Of a stretch of 12,203 nucleotides of DNA, positions 1 through 8,473 are shown one piece after another. Under the pieces are notes generated by a model, which did no database searches, was not told the origin of the DNA, and was given only the letters and a program-made list of their open reading frames with translations. Positions within the stretch are counted from its first letter, which is position 1. Each line of letters opens with the position of its first letter. The DNA is taken from the NCBI GenBank assembly GCA_024648655.1, contig JAGGDZ010000104.1, positions 1-12,203 on the forward strand. The letters are read 5' to 3'. Both the position numbers and the translations under genes were made by a program. This DNA is from Chloroflexota bacterium. Its GTDB lineage: Bacteria > Chloroflexota > Dehalococcoidia > Lucifugimonadales > JADFKI01.

Positions 1-1
1 T

Positions 2-217
2 GCCTCAAAGGATGCGGACCTACTCGCTGTTGCGCTCCAAGGCATGCTCACCGAATACCTCGCCGAAGTAGGCTGCTATGCCGACGTGAGGCAGGACAAG
101 AACCTAATGATAATATCAACCGACGATGACGAAGAGGATCCGGAGATGGTAAACGTCAGCGTTCCGCTGAGCAAATCGCTGTTCCAACGGCTCTACGGTG
201 GCTCTGGCATTCCCTAG
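2..217 (+). CDS. C-terminal end of an unrecognised protein (partial)
   Basis: An open frame enters from the left edge and ends at TAG 215-217, giving the last 71 residues of a protein whose start lies outside the window. The visible part begins with a helix-like stretch (DLLAVALQGMLTEYLAEVG), continues with a probable strand (LMIIS), then a very acidic segment (DDDEEDPE) and a hydrophilic tail ending in GGSGIP. I do not recognise a family. It lacks transmembrane segments and cysteine motifs apart from one Cys. Its stop codon overlaps the stop of the minus-strand lipoprotein gene inside one CTAG. It is judged coding because the frame is open to the edge with normal codon use and fits exactly against the neighbour. 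Confidence 0.55.
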   Translation, partial: ASKDADLLAVALQGMLTEYLAEVGCYADVRQDKNLMIISTDDDEEDPEMVNVSVPLSKSLFQRLYGGSGIP

Positions 218-1167
218 ACCCCTGTGCCCGACAGCACGCGCGTTATCTCCGCTTCCAGTTCTTCCCGCGTGGTGAACGCCTCAAACTTCGCTCGTATGAT
301 GCCTCCACCATCCATGAGGAATGTCCACGGCTCGCTCGGCAGCCCCCATTCCTCGGCTGTGGGCGATATGACCGCTCTGCTCAAGTCGCCCTCGATTTCG
401 TGCGGGTTGTCATAGACTTCGATGTGGATGAAGCTCATCCTGTCGGCATACTCAGCCTTCAGTTCCTTGATGACATCGAGTTGCGGCCCGCATGTCGCCG
501 TCTGACAGTAGGCGGGCGTGGAGAACACCAGCAGCAGCGGCTTGCCGGTGTCCAGCGCCTCCACGATGGTCTTGTCGTAGAAGTCGGCGTCCGGCTCGAA
601 ATCGGTCGTAATCTGCTCGAAGCCGTCCACATCTGCAAGCGTCTTGCTCACGCTGCGCGGCGCAGCAGTGCCGAGTGCGGGCGTGTCGCTCGCTTCCTTC
701 ACGCGCACGCGCGCCGACGCCTTATGCTCCACGCCGTCCGTGCCCGTAACCACCGCGCCGACGCCCCACTCGCCCGGGCGGTCGAAACTCAACTCTGCCG
801 TGAACACCCCGCGCGGCGTAACCGGCCACGCTTGAAACACCGCATCCACAGTTTCGACGGGTCCTTCCTGTCCGCCCGTCGCAGGCAGGTAGAAGGTGGA
901 AACAACTACAACCGCATCTTTCACGGGCCCCGTTTCATCCAGCACACCGAACACCACGCGATTGCTCCCCACGGCAAGATCGCTGGATGCGAAGGCGAGG
1001 CGCAGCGCTTCCGGTGTGGGCGCAGGCACGACCGTCGGAACAGCGATCGTTGACGTGCCACAGCCGATTGCCGAGGTGATGATCACACACCAGCACACCA
1101 GCAACCAAATTGGTGATTGTGCATCTCCCGGCTTAAGAGACCTCAAACGATCGAGCATTGGACTCAT
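214..1167 (-). CDS. Lipoprotein with C-terminal thioredoxin-like domain
   Basis: This is a 317-residue predicted secreted lipoprotein. Residues 1-36 form a signal: basic start (RLRSLK), hydrophobic core (IWLLVCWCVIITSAIG) and Cys36 in a slightly off-consensus lipobox (AIGC). A Pro-rich linker follows. A middle region of about 50-160 is strand-rich and looks like an immunoglobulin-type sandwich. From about 170 to the end there is a thioredoxin-like fold: LLLVFSTPAYC, Cys221 and Cys226 (CQTATC, then GP), and a probable cis-Pro at 280 (SEPWTFL). The cysteines are spaced CX4C, not the usual CXXC, so redox activity is uncertain; a thiol-disulfide or peroxiredoxin-like envelope role is an inference. 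The frame stays open up to 1233, but I chose ATG 1167 because an extended -10 element ends 7 bases upstream of it. Transcription from there would leave no leader. ATG 1158 is an alternative. Confidence 0.8.
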   Translation of the reverse strand: MSPMLDRLRSLKPGDAQSPIWLLVCWCVIITSAIGCGTSTIAVPTVVPAPTPEALRLAFASSDLAVGSNRVVFGVLDETGPVKDAVVVVSTFYLPATGGQEGPVETVDAVFQAWPVTPRGVFTAELSFDRPGEWGVGAVVTGTDGVEHKASARVRVKEASDTPALGTAAPRSVSKTLADVDGFEQITTDFEPDADFYDKTIVEALDTGKPLLLVFSTPAYCQTATCGPQLDVIKELKAEYADRMSFIHIEVYDNPHEIEGDLSRAVISPTAEEWGLPSEPWTFLMDGGGIIRAKFEAFTTREELEAEITRVLSGTGV

Positions 1168-1174
1168 GTAACCA

Positions 1175-1183
1175 ATTATAACA
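1175..1183 (-). promoter_or_regulatory. Extended -10 promoter of the thioredoxin-like lipoprotein
   Basis: On the minus strand the bases read TGTTATAAT, a perfect extended -10 (TGn plus TATAAT). No good -35 is visible, which is usual for extended -10 promoters. The start point would fall at about 1167-1168, on or next to the A of ATG 1167, so the mRNA is predicted to be leaderless. No Shine-Dalgarno sequence precedes that ATG. Confidence 0.55.
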
Positions 1184-1258
1184 AAGGGCATTGCTCCAGA
1201 ATCGACGATGCGCCAAAAATAAGAGATATTCAAAAGTTCCGCATCGTGTTCTTCCGTC

Positions 1259-1278
1259 TTTCCCGCGCAGGCGGGAAA
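1259..1278. repeat. REP-like palindrome TTTCCCGC-GCAG-GCGGGAAA
   Basis: Two perfect 8-base arms (1259-1266 and 1271-1278) flank a 4-base loop. The wider context CCGTCTTTCCCGCGCAGGCGGG followed by AAACCAGAACC matches the general form of short palindromes (CGTCATTCCCGC..GCGGGAATCC) that I know to be dispersed in many copies in diverse bacteria. No T-run follows on either strand, so it is not an ordinary intrinsic terminator. Only one copy is visible in this window, so its repeat status is inferred. Confidence 0.5.
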
Positions 1279-1294
1279 CCAGAACCTGTTTGCT

Positions 1295-1320
1295 CAGAAG
1301 GCGTTCGAATTGCCCTTCTG
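1295..1320. repeat. Inverted repeat CAGAAGG / CCTTCTG
   Basis: Seven-base arms at 1295-1301 and 1314-1320 enclose 12 bases, and one more pair forms across a single-base bulge. It lies 16 bases after the REP-like palindrome and just upstream of the clpC promoter. It could be an operator or part of the same repeat unit; nothing else supports a function. Confidence 0.3.
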
Positions 1321-1346
1321 CATATTTCATAATGATCAAACTTGAC

Positions 1347-1375
1347 TTGTATCATATCAATTATACTGATATACT
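1347..1375 (+). promoter_or_regulatory. Probable clpC promoter with overlapping dyad
   Basis: A -35-like TTGTAT (1347-1352) lies 17 bases before TATACT (1370-1375), which carries a TGn extension (1367-1369). The start point would be near 1382, leaving a leader of about 50 bases to ATG 1433. A dyad ATATCA-N7-TGATAT (1354-1359 and 1367-1372) overlaps the -10 and could be a repressor site. It matches neither the CIRCE, CtsR nor HspR consensus that I know. A GAGGAA ribosome binding site sits at 1421-1426. Confidence 0.45.
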
Positions 1376-1432
1376 CATATACATCACAGTGCTTCCATAA
1401 GCATTGACACTTTGATATAAGAGGAAACAATT

Positions 1433-3883
<2,451 letters not shown>

Positions 3884-3914
3884 CGAACTCGCCGGCCAGC
3901 TATCTGCTATACGC

Positions 3915-3932
3915 AAAAGTGCATTTACTTTT
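3915..3932. terminator. Possible weak hairpin between convergent genes
   Basis: AAAAGT-N6-ACTTTT is a perfect 6-base inverted repeat in the short gap between the convergent ends of clpC and the acyl-CoA synthetase gene. The A-run and T-run would read as U-rich tails on both strands, as in bidirectional terminators. The stem is AT-rich and lacks a GC core, so termination would be inefficient. Confidence 0.25.
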
Positions 3933-3987
3933 AAGAGAACTCGGTAGCCTGCCTGATTCGCAACAGCGTAAACTCCTACTGCGCCGA

Positions 3988-5481
3988 CTATTCGTTGAAC
4001 ATCGCAGCGATGTGTCGGCGCTGTATCTTGCCAGTCGCCGTGCGCGGCATCGTATCGATGATATACACCCGGTCCGGCACCTTGAAGCCGGCAAGATGCT
4101 CGCCACAGTAGGCGCGTATTGCGTCCTCGTCCGTGTCCTCTGAGACCACAACCGCAGCGTGCACCGCCTCGCCATACATAGTATGAGGCACTCCGAAGCA
4201 CACCGCTTCAGCAACCGCCGGATGCCCCAGCAAAGCGGCGTCAACCTCAAGCGGGGAAATCTTCTCACCGCCCCTATTGATCAGCTCCTTGATGCGTCCC
4301 GTCAACGTCAGCGTGCCGTCAGAATCCAGGAACCCTTGGTCGCCCGTGCGGAACCAGCCATTCGTGAACGCCTCCGCGTTCGCATCCGGATTATTGTGGT
4401 AGCCATGCGTAACATTCGCGCCTCTGATGACGACCTCCGCTCGCTCCCCCGCGCTCAGCAAGTTCCCGTCATCATCCATAATTGCGATGTCAACACCCGT
4501 GCCCTTGCCTACAGTGCCCGGCATACGCTCGCCCGGAGGCAGAAGGTTAGATGACATCTGGTGAGACGCTTCCGTCATGCCGTATGCCTCCAGAACAGGA
4601 GCGCCGAATCGCGCCTCTAGCTGCTCAAAGACTGCAGGCGCAAGCGCAGACGAGCACGACCTGATCAGCCTGAAGCTGCTATGGGGCGCGTCCTCATCGT
4701 CTGCGCGCGCTAGAAGTATCTGGTGAATCGTCGGCACGGCAGAGTACCATGTCGCGCCGCTCTCGCTTTGTTCGCCCCAGAAGCGGCTCGCGCTGAAGCG
4801 TGGCGGAATCACCAGCGCTCCCCCCGTGCTCAGTGTGGACAGAGATACGCCAATGAGACCATGCACGTGGAACAGAGGCATCACAACCATCGCCTTGTCG
4901 TCGGGTGTCAGTCTATAAGTGTCGCCTATGTTCTTGATGGACGCGGCAAGATTGCCGTGCGTCAGCGGCACGCCCTTTGGTCTGCTGGTAGTTCCCGACG
5001 TGTGCAGAAACAGCGCCACATCGTCAGCTGAAGGAGTCGGTGCGTCCCTACGCGCAGTTAGCATGTCCCCATCGCGCCGTAGCGCGGTGCGTCCGCCGTC
5101 GTCCAGCGATGCTTCCATAGTCGGCACGCCCAGCTGAGCCGCAGCTTCACGTGCAGCATGCTCACCCTCCGGCAGGATCGCAAACTGCGCCTCTGCATCT
5201 TCCATGTAGAACCTGAACTCGTCCGTCGTGTACGCTGGGTTCAAGGGCGCGGCGATTGCCCCTGCACGCGCCACCGCGAGGAACACGACCATAAACTCCA
5301 ACCCGTTCGGCAACACGATGGACACTGCTCTGCCCGGTTGCACACCCGCACCCGCCAGCAGCTCGGCGACTCGCTCGATCTCCTCGCCAAACTCTGCGTA
5401 GTTCACGTCGGGACCCTCCGGCACGCTTATCGCCAGGTCGGAGGCGCTCTGTGGATTCAATATGTTCGCGAGTGTACTCAA
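3988..5481 (-). CDS. Acyl-CoA synthetase, oxalyl-CoA synthetase-like (ANL superfamily)
   Basis: This 497-residue AMP-forming ligase activates a carboxylate to an acyl-adenylate and then an acyl-CoA. The ATP loop is TSGTTSRPKG (161-170). Other core motifs are FHVHG (204-208), YGMTE (300-304), TGD (379-381), the hinge region GRIKELINRGGEKISP (395-410) and catalytic Lys485 in TATGKIQRR. Several blocks (ATWYSAVPTIHQI, RSCSSALAP, GAPVLEAYGMTEASHQMSSN) are nearly those of plant AAE3 and yeast Pcs60, which are oxalate-CoA ligases; that comparison is from memory. Oxalate is therefore the leading substrate guess, with other short acids possible. No formyl-CoA transferase or oxalyl-CoA decarboxylase gene is adjacent. 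The start is TTG 5481, chosen for an AAGGGAG ribosome binding site 7 bases upstream. The gene is apparently monocistronic and convergent with clpC. Confidence 0.88.
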   Translation of the reverse strand: MSTLANILNPQSASDLAISVPEGPDVNYAEFGEEIERVAELLAGAGVQPGRAVSIVLPNGLEFMVVFLAVARAGAIAAPLNPAYTTDEFRFYMEDAEAQFAILPEGEHAAREAAAQLGVPTMEASLDDGGRTALRRDGDMLTARRDAPTPSADDVALFLHTSGTTSRPKGVPLTHGNLAASIKNIGDTYRLTPDDKAMVVMPLFHVHGLIGVSLSTLSTGGALVIPPRFSASRFWGEQSESGATWYSAVPTIHQILLARADDEDAPHSSFRLIRSCSSALAPAVFEQLEARFGAPVLEAYGMTEASHQMSSNLLPPGERMPGTVGKGTGVDIAIMDDDGNLLSAGERAEVVIRGANVTHGYHNNPDANAEAFTNGWFRTGDQGFLDSDGTLTLTGRIKELINRGGEKISPLEVDAALLGHPAVAEAVCFGVPHTMYGEAVHAAVVVSEDTDEDAIRAYCGEHLAGFKVPDRVYIIDTMPRTATGKIQRRHIAAMFNE

Positions 5482-5535
5482 TGGTCTGCTCCCTTTTCTA
5501 TACGTTCGCCTCTGCTGAACTCATCACTCCGCTCA

Positions 5536-5564
5536 ATTATCCACTCTTTACGCTCCAATGGCAA
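5536..5564 (-). promoter_or_regulatory. Promoter of the acyl-CoA synthetase gene
   Basis: On the minus strand TTGCCA (5564-5559) and GATAAT (5541-5536) are separated by exactly 17 bases. Each hexamer matches five of six sigma70 consensus positions. The start point would be near 5529, about 48 bases before the TTG start codon. The importer genes run divergently, so this roughly 190-base region serves both directions. For the + strand I see only a weak candidate, TGCTACCAT at 5631-5639. Confidence 0.6.
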
Positions 5565-5667
5565 CGAGCCTCTTCAGTCCAAAGGTCATATCTCTGATCT
5601 CTTCCGTCTATGTCAGATTCGCCGTCCCTATGCTACCATTGAGACCTGAGCGAAACTGAAGACCGAA

Positions 5668-6468
5668 ATGGAGCGCGCCATTACCAGAATATCGGTCAGC
5701 CGACTCAGCCACTACTACGATTCGGACACAGGCAGCCTCGAAGCCCTGCGCGATGTCAGCCTTGATGTAGCGCCCTCCGAGTTCGTATCTCTTATAGGGC
5801 CGAGCGGCTGCGGCAAGACCACTTTGCTTCGTGCCATCGGAGGCCTGACGGACGCGACATCCGGAAGCATCACGCTTTCCGGCATGCAGGCTCAGGAATT
5901 GCAGAGGCGTAAGGACATCGGATTCGTCTCGCAGGACGCCGCGCTGCTCCCCTGGCGCACCGCCTTGGAGAATGTTCGTCTGTCGTTGCAGCTCAACTCC
6001 GACTCGGCAAAGTCGGAATCGCTCGCGACCGCCGAGAAGACCCTGCAATCTGTAGGTCTTGCCGAGTTCGCAAGCTACTATCCGCACCAGCTCTCCGGCG
6101 GCATGCGCCAGCGAGTAGCGTTCGCAAGGGCGCTCGCCGTCAGCCCCGGCTTGCTGCTGATGGACGAGCCGCTCAGTGCCCTCGATGAGATGACCCGCGA
6201 AGAGATACGCTACGAACTGCTGCGCCTCTGGGAGCGGCAGATGCCCACCGTCATATTCGTAACTCACAGCATACCGGAGGCAGTAGTGCTATCCGATAGG
6301 GTGGTCGTGCTGTCTGCAAGGCCCGGCCAAATCGTTGATGACATCACAATCGACCTTCCCCGCCCGCGCTTGCAAGAAGTGGAACGCTCAGGCCGGTTCT
6401 TGGAATACACGTACAAAGTCAAGGATGCGCTTTCGAGTGGAATCCCCGCTGCAACGGCAATCTCCTGA
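5668..6468 (+). CDS. ABC importer ATPase, SsuB/TauB/ThiZ class
   Basis: This 266-residue nucleotide-binding subunit hydrolyses ATP on the cytoplasmic face to drive uptake through the permease encoded next. Motifs in order are Walker A GPSGCGKTT (44-52), Q-loop Gln89, signature LSGGM (142-146), Walker B LLLMDE (162-167), D-loop SALD and switch His200. Length and sequence (AALLPWRTALENV, THSIPEAVVLSDRVVVLS) fit the nitrate/sulfonate/taurine and thiamine-precursor importer ATPases. ATG 5668 has only a poor ribosome binding site (GAAGA). It is the first gene of the importer operon, and its 3' end overlaps the permease gene, which suggests translational coupling. The substrate cannot be read from this subunit. 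Confidence 0.9.
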   Translation: MERAITRISVSRLSHYYDSDTGSLEALRDVSLDVAPSEFVSLIGPSGCGKTTLLRAIGGLTDATSGSITLSGMQAQELQRRKDIGFVSQDAALLPWRTALENVRLSLQLNSDSAKSESLATAEKTLQSVGLAEFASYYPHQLSGGMRQRVAFARALAVSPGLLLMDEPLSALDEMTREEIRYELLRLWERQMPTVIFVTHSIPEAVVLSDRVVVLSARPGQIVDDITIDLPRPRLQEVERSGRFLEYTYKVKDALSSGIPAATAIS

Positions 6469-7297
6469 AGCCACAGCCCAAGACGCTGCTCCCAGTCAGC
6501 CTTCCGGCGTGCGGCGGTCTCTATTCGCTGCACGCGCCATTACGCTCGGCTACATCTTACCGCCTGCATTCGCGCTCACGGTGGCGGTCGTGCTGTGGGA
6601 GGCGTGGGTTCGCGCCGCATCCATTCCCGTGTACATCGTGCCTGCGCCGTCCACCGTAATTGCGCGGCTCACGAGCGACTTAGGCTTCTTCGCGCTGCAC
6701 GGTGGCATTACTCTCGCGGAGGCATTGGCGGGATTCGTGCTTGGCGCAGCGGTCGCGTTCATCGGCGCAACCGTCATGGCGCACTCACGCTTCCTGGAGC
6801 GCACACTGTTCCCCATAGCTATCCTCGTGAAGGTAACGCCCATCGTTGCGGTCGCGCCCCTGTTCGTAATCTGGTTTGGCTTCGGCTCCCTTCCAAAGGT
6901 GTTCATCGCAAGCCTGATTACCTTTTTCCCCGTTCTCGTGAACGCGATGGTTGGGCTGCGCGCCGTCAACCCCGGTGCGCTTGACTTCTTCCGCTCTCTC
7001 CACGCCTCCCCCACCGAGACCTACCTCAGGCTGCGACTGCCAAGCTCGCTGCCATACCTGTTCGCGGCATTCCGCATATCCATTCCGTTATCGGTCATCG
7101 GCGCGGTCGTGGGCGAATGGTTCAGCGGAGACAGGGGACTCGGCAGCGTCATCATTGTGGCGCACAGCAACCTCGACATGCCGACGCTGTTTTCTGCCAT
7201 TCTCGTTCTGGCATTCATTGGCATCGCCCTGACTGTCGTCACAGCGTACATTGAGCGCAAGATGCTCTTCTGGCACGACTCGACGGTGGGGGTTTGA
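6425..7297 (+). CDS. ABC importer permease (BPD_transp_1 family)
   Basis: This is a membrane subunit of about 290 residues with the binding-protein-dependent permease fold. Hydrophobic segments include ITLGYILPPAFALTVAVVL near the N-terminus and later GITLAEALAGFVLGAAVAF, LFPIAILVKVTPIVAVAPLF, VFIASLITFFPVLVNAMVG, ISIPLSVIGAVVGEWF and LFSAILVLAFIGIALTVVT. The EAA-type cytoplasmic loop that contacts the ATPase is in ASPTETYLRLRLPSSLPYLF. The frame is open further upstream, but that part overlaps the ATPase gene and is not permease-like. ATG 6425 is preferred, giving a 44-base overlap; GTG 6437 or GTG 6509 are alternatives and no start has a clear ribosome binding site. Together with the flanking ATPase and binding protein it forms one importer of the SsuC/ThiX/RibX class. 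Confidence 0.85.
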   Translation: MRFRVESPLQRQSPEATAQDAAPSQPSGVRRSLFAARAITLGYILPPAFALTVAVVLWEAWVRAASIPVYIVPAPSTVIARLTSDLGFFALHGGITLAEALAGFVLGAAVAFIGATVMAHSRFLERTLFPIAILVKVTPIVAVAPLFVIWFGFGSLPKVFIASLITFFPVLVNAMVGLRAVNPGALDFFRSLHASPTETYLRLRLPSSLPYLFAAFRISIPLSVIGAVVGEWFSGDRGLGSVIIVAHSNLDMPTLFSAILVLAFIGIALTVVTAYIERKMLFWHDSTVGV

Positions 7298-7347
7298 TAT
7301 GCAGAGGGACAGTATGTGCGCCTTGCAGAACTGAGCAGCCGTAATGT

Positions 7348-7376
7348 TTGAATTATATGTCTGTATAGCCTACTCT
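7348..7376 (+). promoter_or_regulatory. Possible weak promoter before the binding-protein gene
   Basis: The 131-base gap between permease and binding protein is long for this operon. TTGAAT (7348-7353) and TACTCT (7371-7376) have 17-base spacing but match the consensus only partly. A short hairpin GTGGA-N6-TCCAC (7385-7400) lies downstream. Neither a TPP nor an FMN riboswitch signature is present. A separate promoter here would let the binding protein be made in excess over the membrane parts. Confidence 0.25.
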
Positions 7377-7428
7377 TAAACGCAGTGGAAAATCGTCCAC
7401 AAGCTAAGCAGAAACGGGCATCAATCCA

Positions 7429-8448
7429 TTGCACTCAATCTCAAAACTCACCCTACTCAACCTCTTAACCCTTTCAGCCCTGCTCGCCATCGTCTCAACG
7501 GCCTGCGCCCAGTCCGAACCCGAAAGCGTCGTCTTCATGGCGGGCTACAAGCCGCAGGCGAACCTGCCCTTCACCGCCGCGTACATCGCGCAGGAGAAAG
7601 GCTTCTTCGCAGAGCAAGAACTTGATGTGGAGATACATCACGCCACAAGCGGTGAGCATGTGCAGCTTCTTATGGCAGGTGATGTGGATTTCACCACTGC
7701 AGACGCAGCCTCTGTGCTGAAGCGCAGGGCAGACCCCGGCTTGCCAATAGTCGCCTTCGCCCTCTTCGGACAGCGCGGTCAGCAGGGTTTCCTTGCGCTC
7801 AATGACAGCGGAATCTCAACTCCCACCGACTGGGAGGGCAGGATATTTGGCTACAAGGTTTCCATCCCGCCCGACTATCTCGCCATCGTAGAAGAGCAGC
7901 AGGTTGACCGCAGCGCAGTGCAGGAAGTGCGCGTAGGCTTCGACCCGCGCGTCCTCACCGAAGGGCAGGTAGATGTCCTTGCCGTCTTCAAGTCCAACGA
8001 GCCGGACACTGTCAGACGCATGGGCTTCGACGTTACGCTCTGGGATCCCGCCGACTTCGGCGTACCCACTCTGGGACTGACATACATAACCCGTGAAGAA
8101 CTTGTGAATTCGGAATCCGACAAGGTGGAGCGTTTCCTGAAGGCAACGATGAAGGGGCTAGAATACGCGCGAGACAACCGCGAAGAGGCCGTCCAAATCA
8201 TCCTCAAGTACGCGCCTGAGGAGAACCCCGAACACCAGCGTTACATGCTCGACACCGAGCTTGCGGACGCCGTAAGCCCTCTCACCGATGCCCGCGGCTT
8301 GGGACAGATGTCCGCCGAGCAGTGGCAGGCGCTCTACGATCACCTCACCGCCCATGACGCCCTACCCAAGCCCTTCGACTACAACGACGCCTTCAATTCC
8401 GAATTCCTCGACGCCATCTACGACGGCAACACACTCATATGGCCATAA
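7429..8448 (+). CDS. NMT1/THI5-like substrate-binding protein of the ABC importer
   Basis: This 339-residue periplasmic-type binding protein captures the solute and delivers it to the permease. Residues 1-26 form a signal sequence (LTLLNLLTLSALLAIVSTAC). Cys26 could be lipidated, but Ser at -3 is a poor lipobox and an ACA signal peptidase I site is the alternative. The mature part has the NMT1/THI5 layout: a first lobe (FTAAYIAQEKGFFAEQELDVEI, HATSGEHVQLLMAGDVDFTT), then GQRGQQGFLAL and VGFDPRVLTEGQVDVLAVF. These blocks resemble, as I remember it, the riboflavin-binding RibY of Chloroflexus more than the HMP-binding THI5 enzymes, and the THI5 CCCFC motif is absent. The ligand is therefore probably a vitamin or precursor, riboflavin preferred. 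The start is TTG 7429; an in-frame stop at 7405-7407 limits any extension, and the ribosome binding site is weak. Confidence 0.85.
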   Translation: MHSISKLTLLNLLTLSALLAIVSTACAQSEPESVVFMAGYKPQANLPFTAAYIAQEKGFFAEQELDVEIHHATSGEHVQLLMAGDVDFTTADAASVLKRRADPGLPIVAFALFGQRGQQGFLALNDSGISTPTDWEGRIFGYKVSIPPDYLAIVEEQQVDRSAVQEVRVGFDPRVLTEGQVDVLAVFKSNEPDTVRRMGFDVTLWDPADFGVPTLGLTYITREELVNSESDKVERFLKATMKGLEYARDNREEAVQIILKYAPEENPEHQRYMLDTELADAVSPLTDARGLGQMSAEQWQALYDHLTAHDALPKPFDYNDAFNSEFLDAIYDGNTLIWP

Positions 8449-8473
8449 CTCTTCCTTCGCATCTTGCCCTTCG

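Noticed and set aside
400..1053. Open frame of 217 codons on the + strand opposite the lipoprotein gene
   Set aside because: Arg/His-rich product with no domain, antisense to a gene with signal, lipobox and thioredoxin fold.
1331..1350. CtsR-like operator before clpC
   Set aside because: GATCAAA and GACTTG resemble one half-site at best; the required direct heptad repeat is absent.
1404..1421. TTGACA and TATAAG just before clpC as a promoter
   Set aside because: The two hexamers are only 6 bases apart, far too close for a sigma70-type promoter; the upstream extended -10 is better.
5570..5667. Possible TPP riboswitch upstream of the importer operon
   Set aside because: Only scattered CTGA-type words are present; the conserved TPP core and its paired stems are missing.
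5608..6267. Minus-strand frame of 219 codons opposite the ABC ATPase
   Set aside because: Antisense to a complete ATPase with all motifs; no domain or start signal.
6335..6424. 30-codon upstream extension of the permease frame
   Set aside because: It overlaps the ATPase coding region and its composition does not resemble a permease N-terminus.
8288..8473. 62-codon upstream extension of the phosphofructokinase frame
   Set aside because: It is Ser/Thr/Pro-rich, lies inside the binding-protein gene in another frame, and family proteins begin near the QSGG segment, consistent with ATG 8474.
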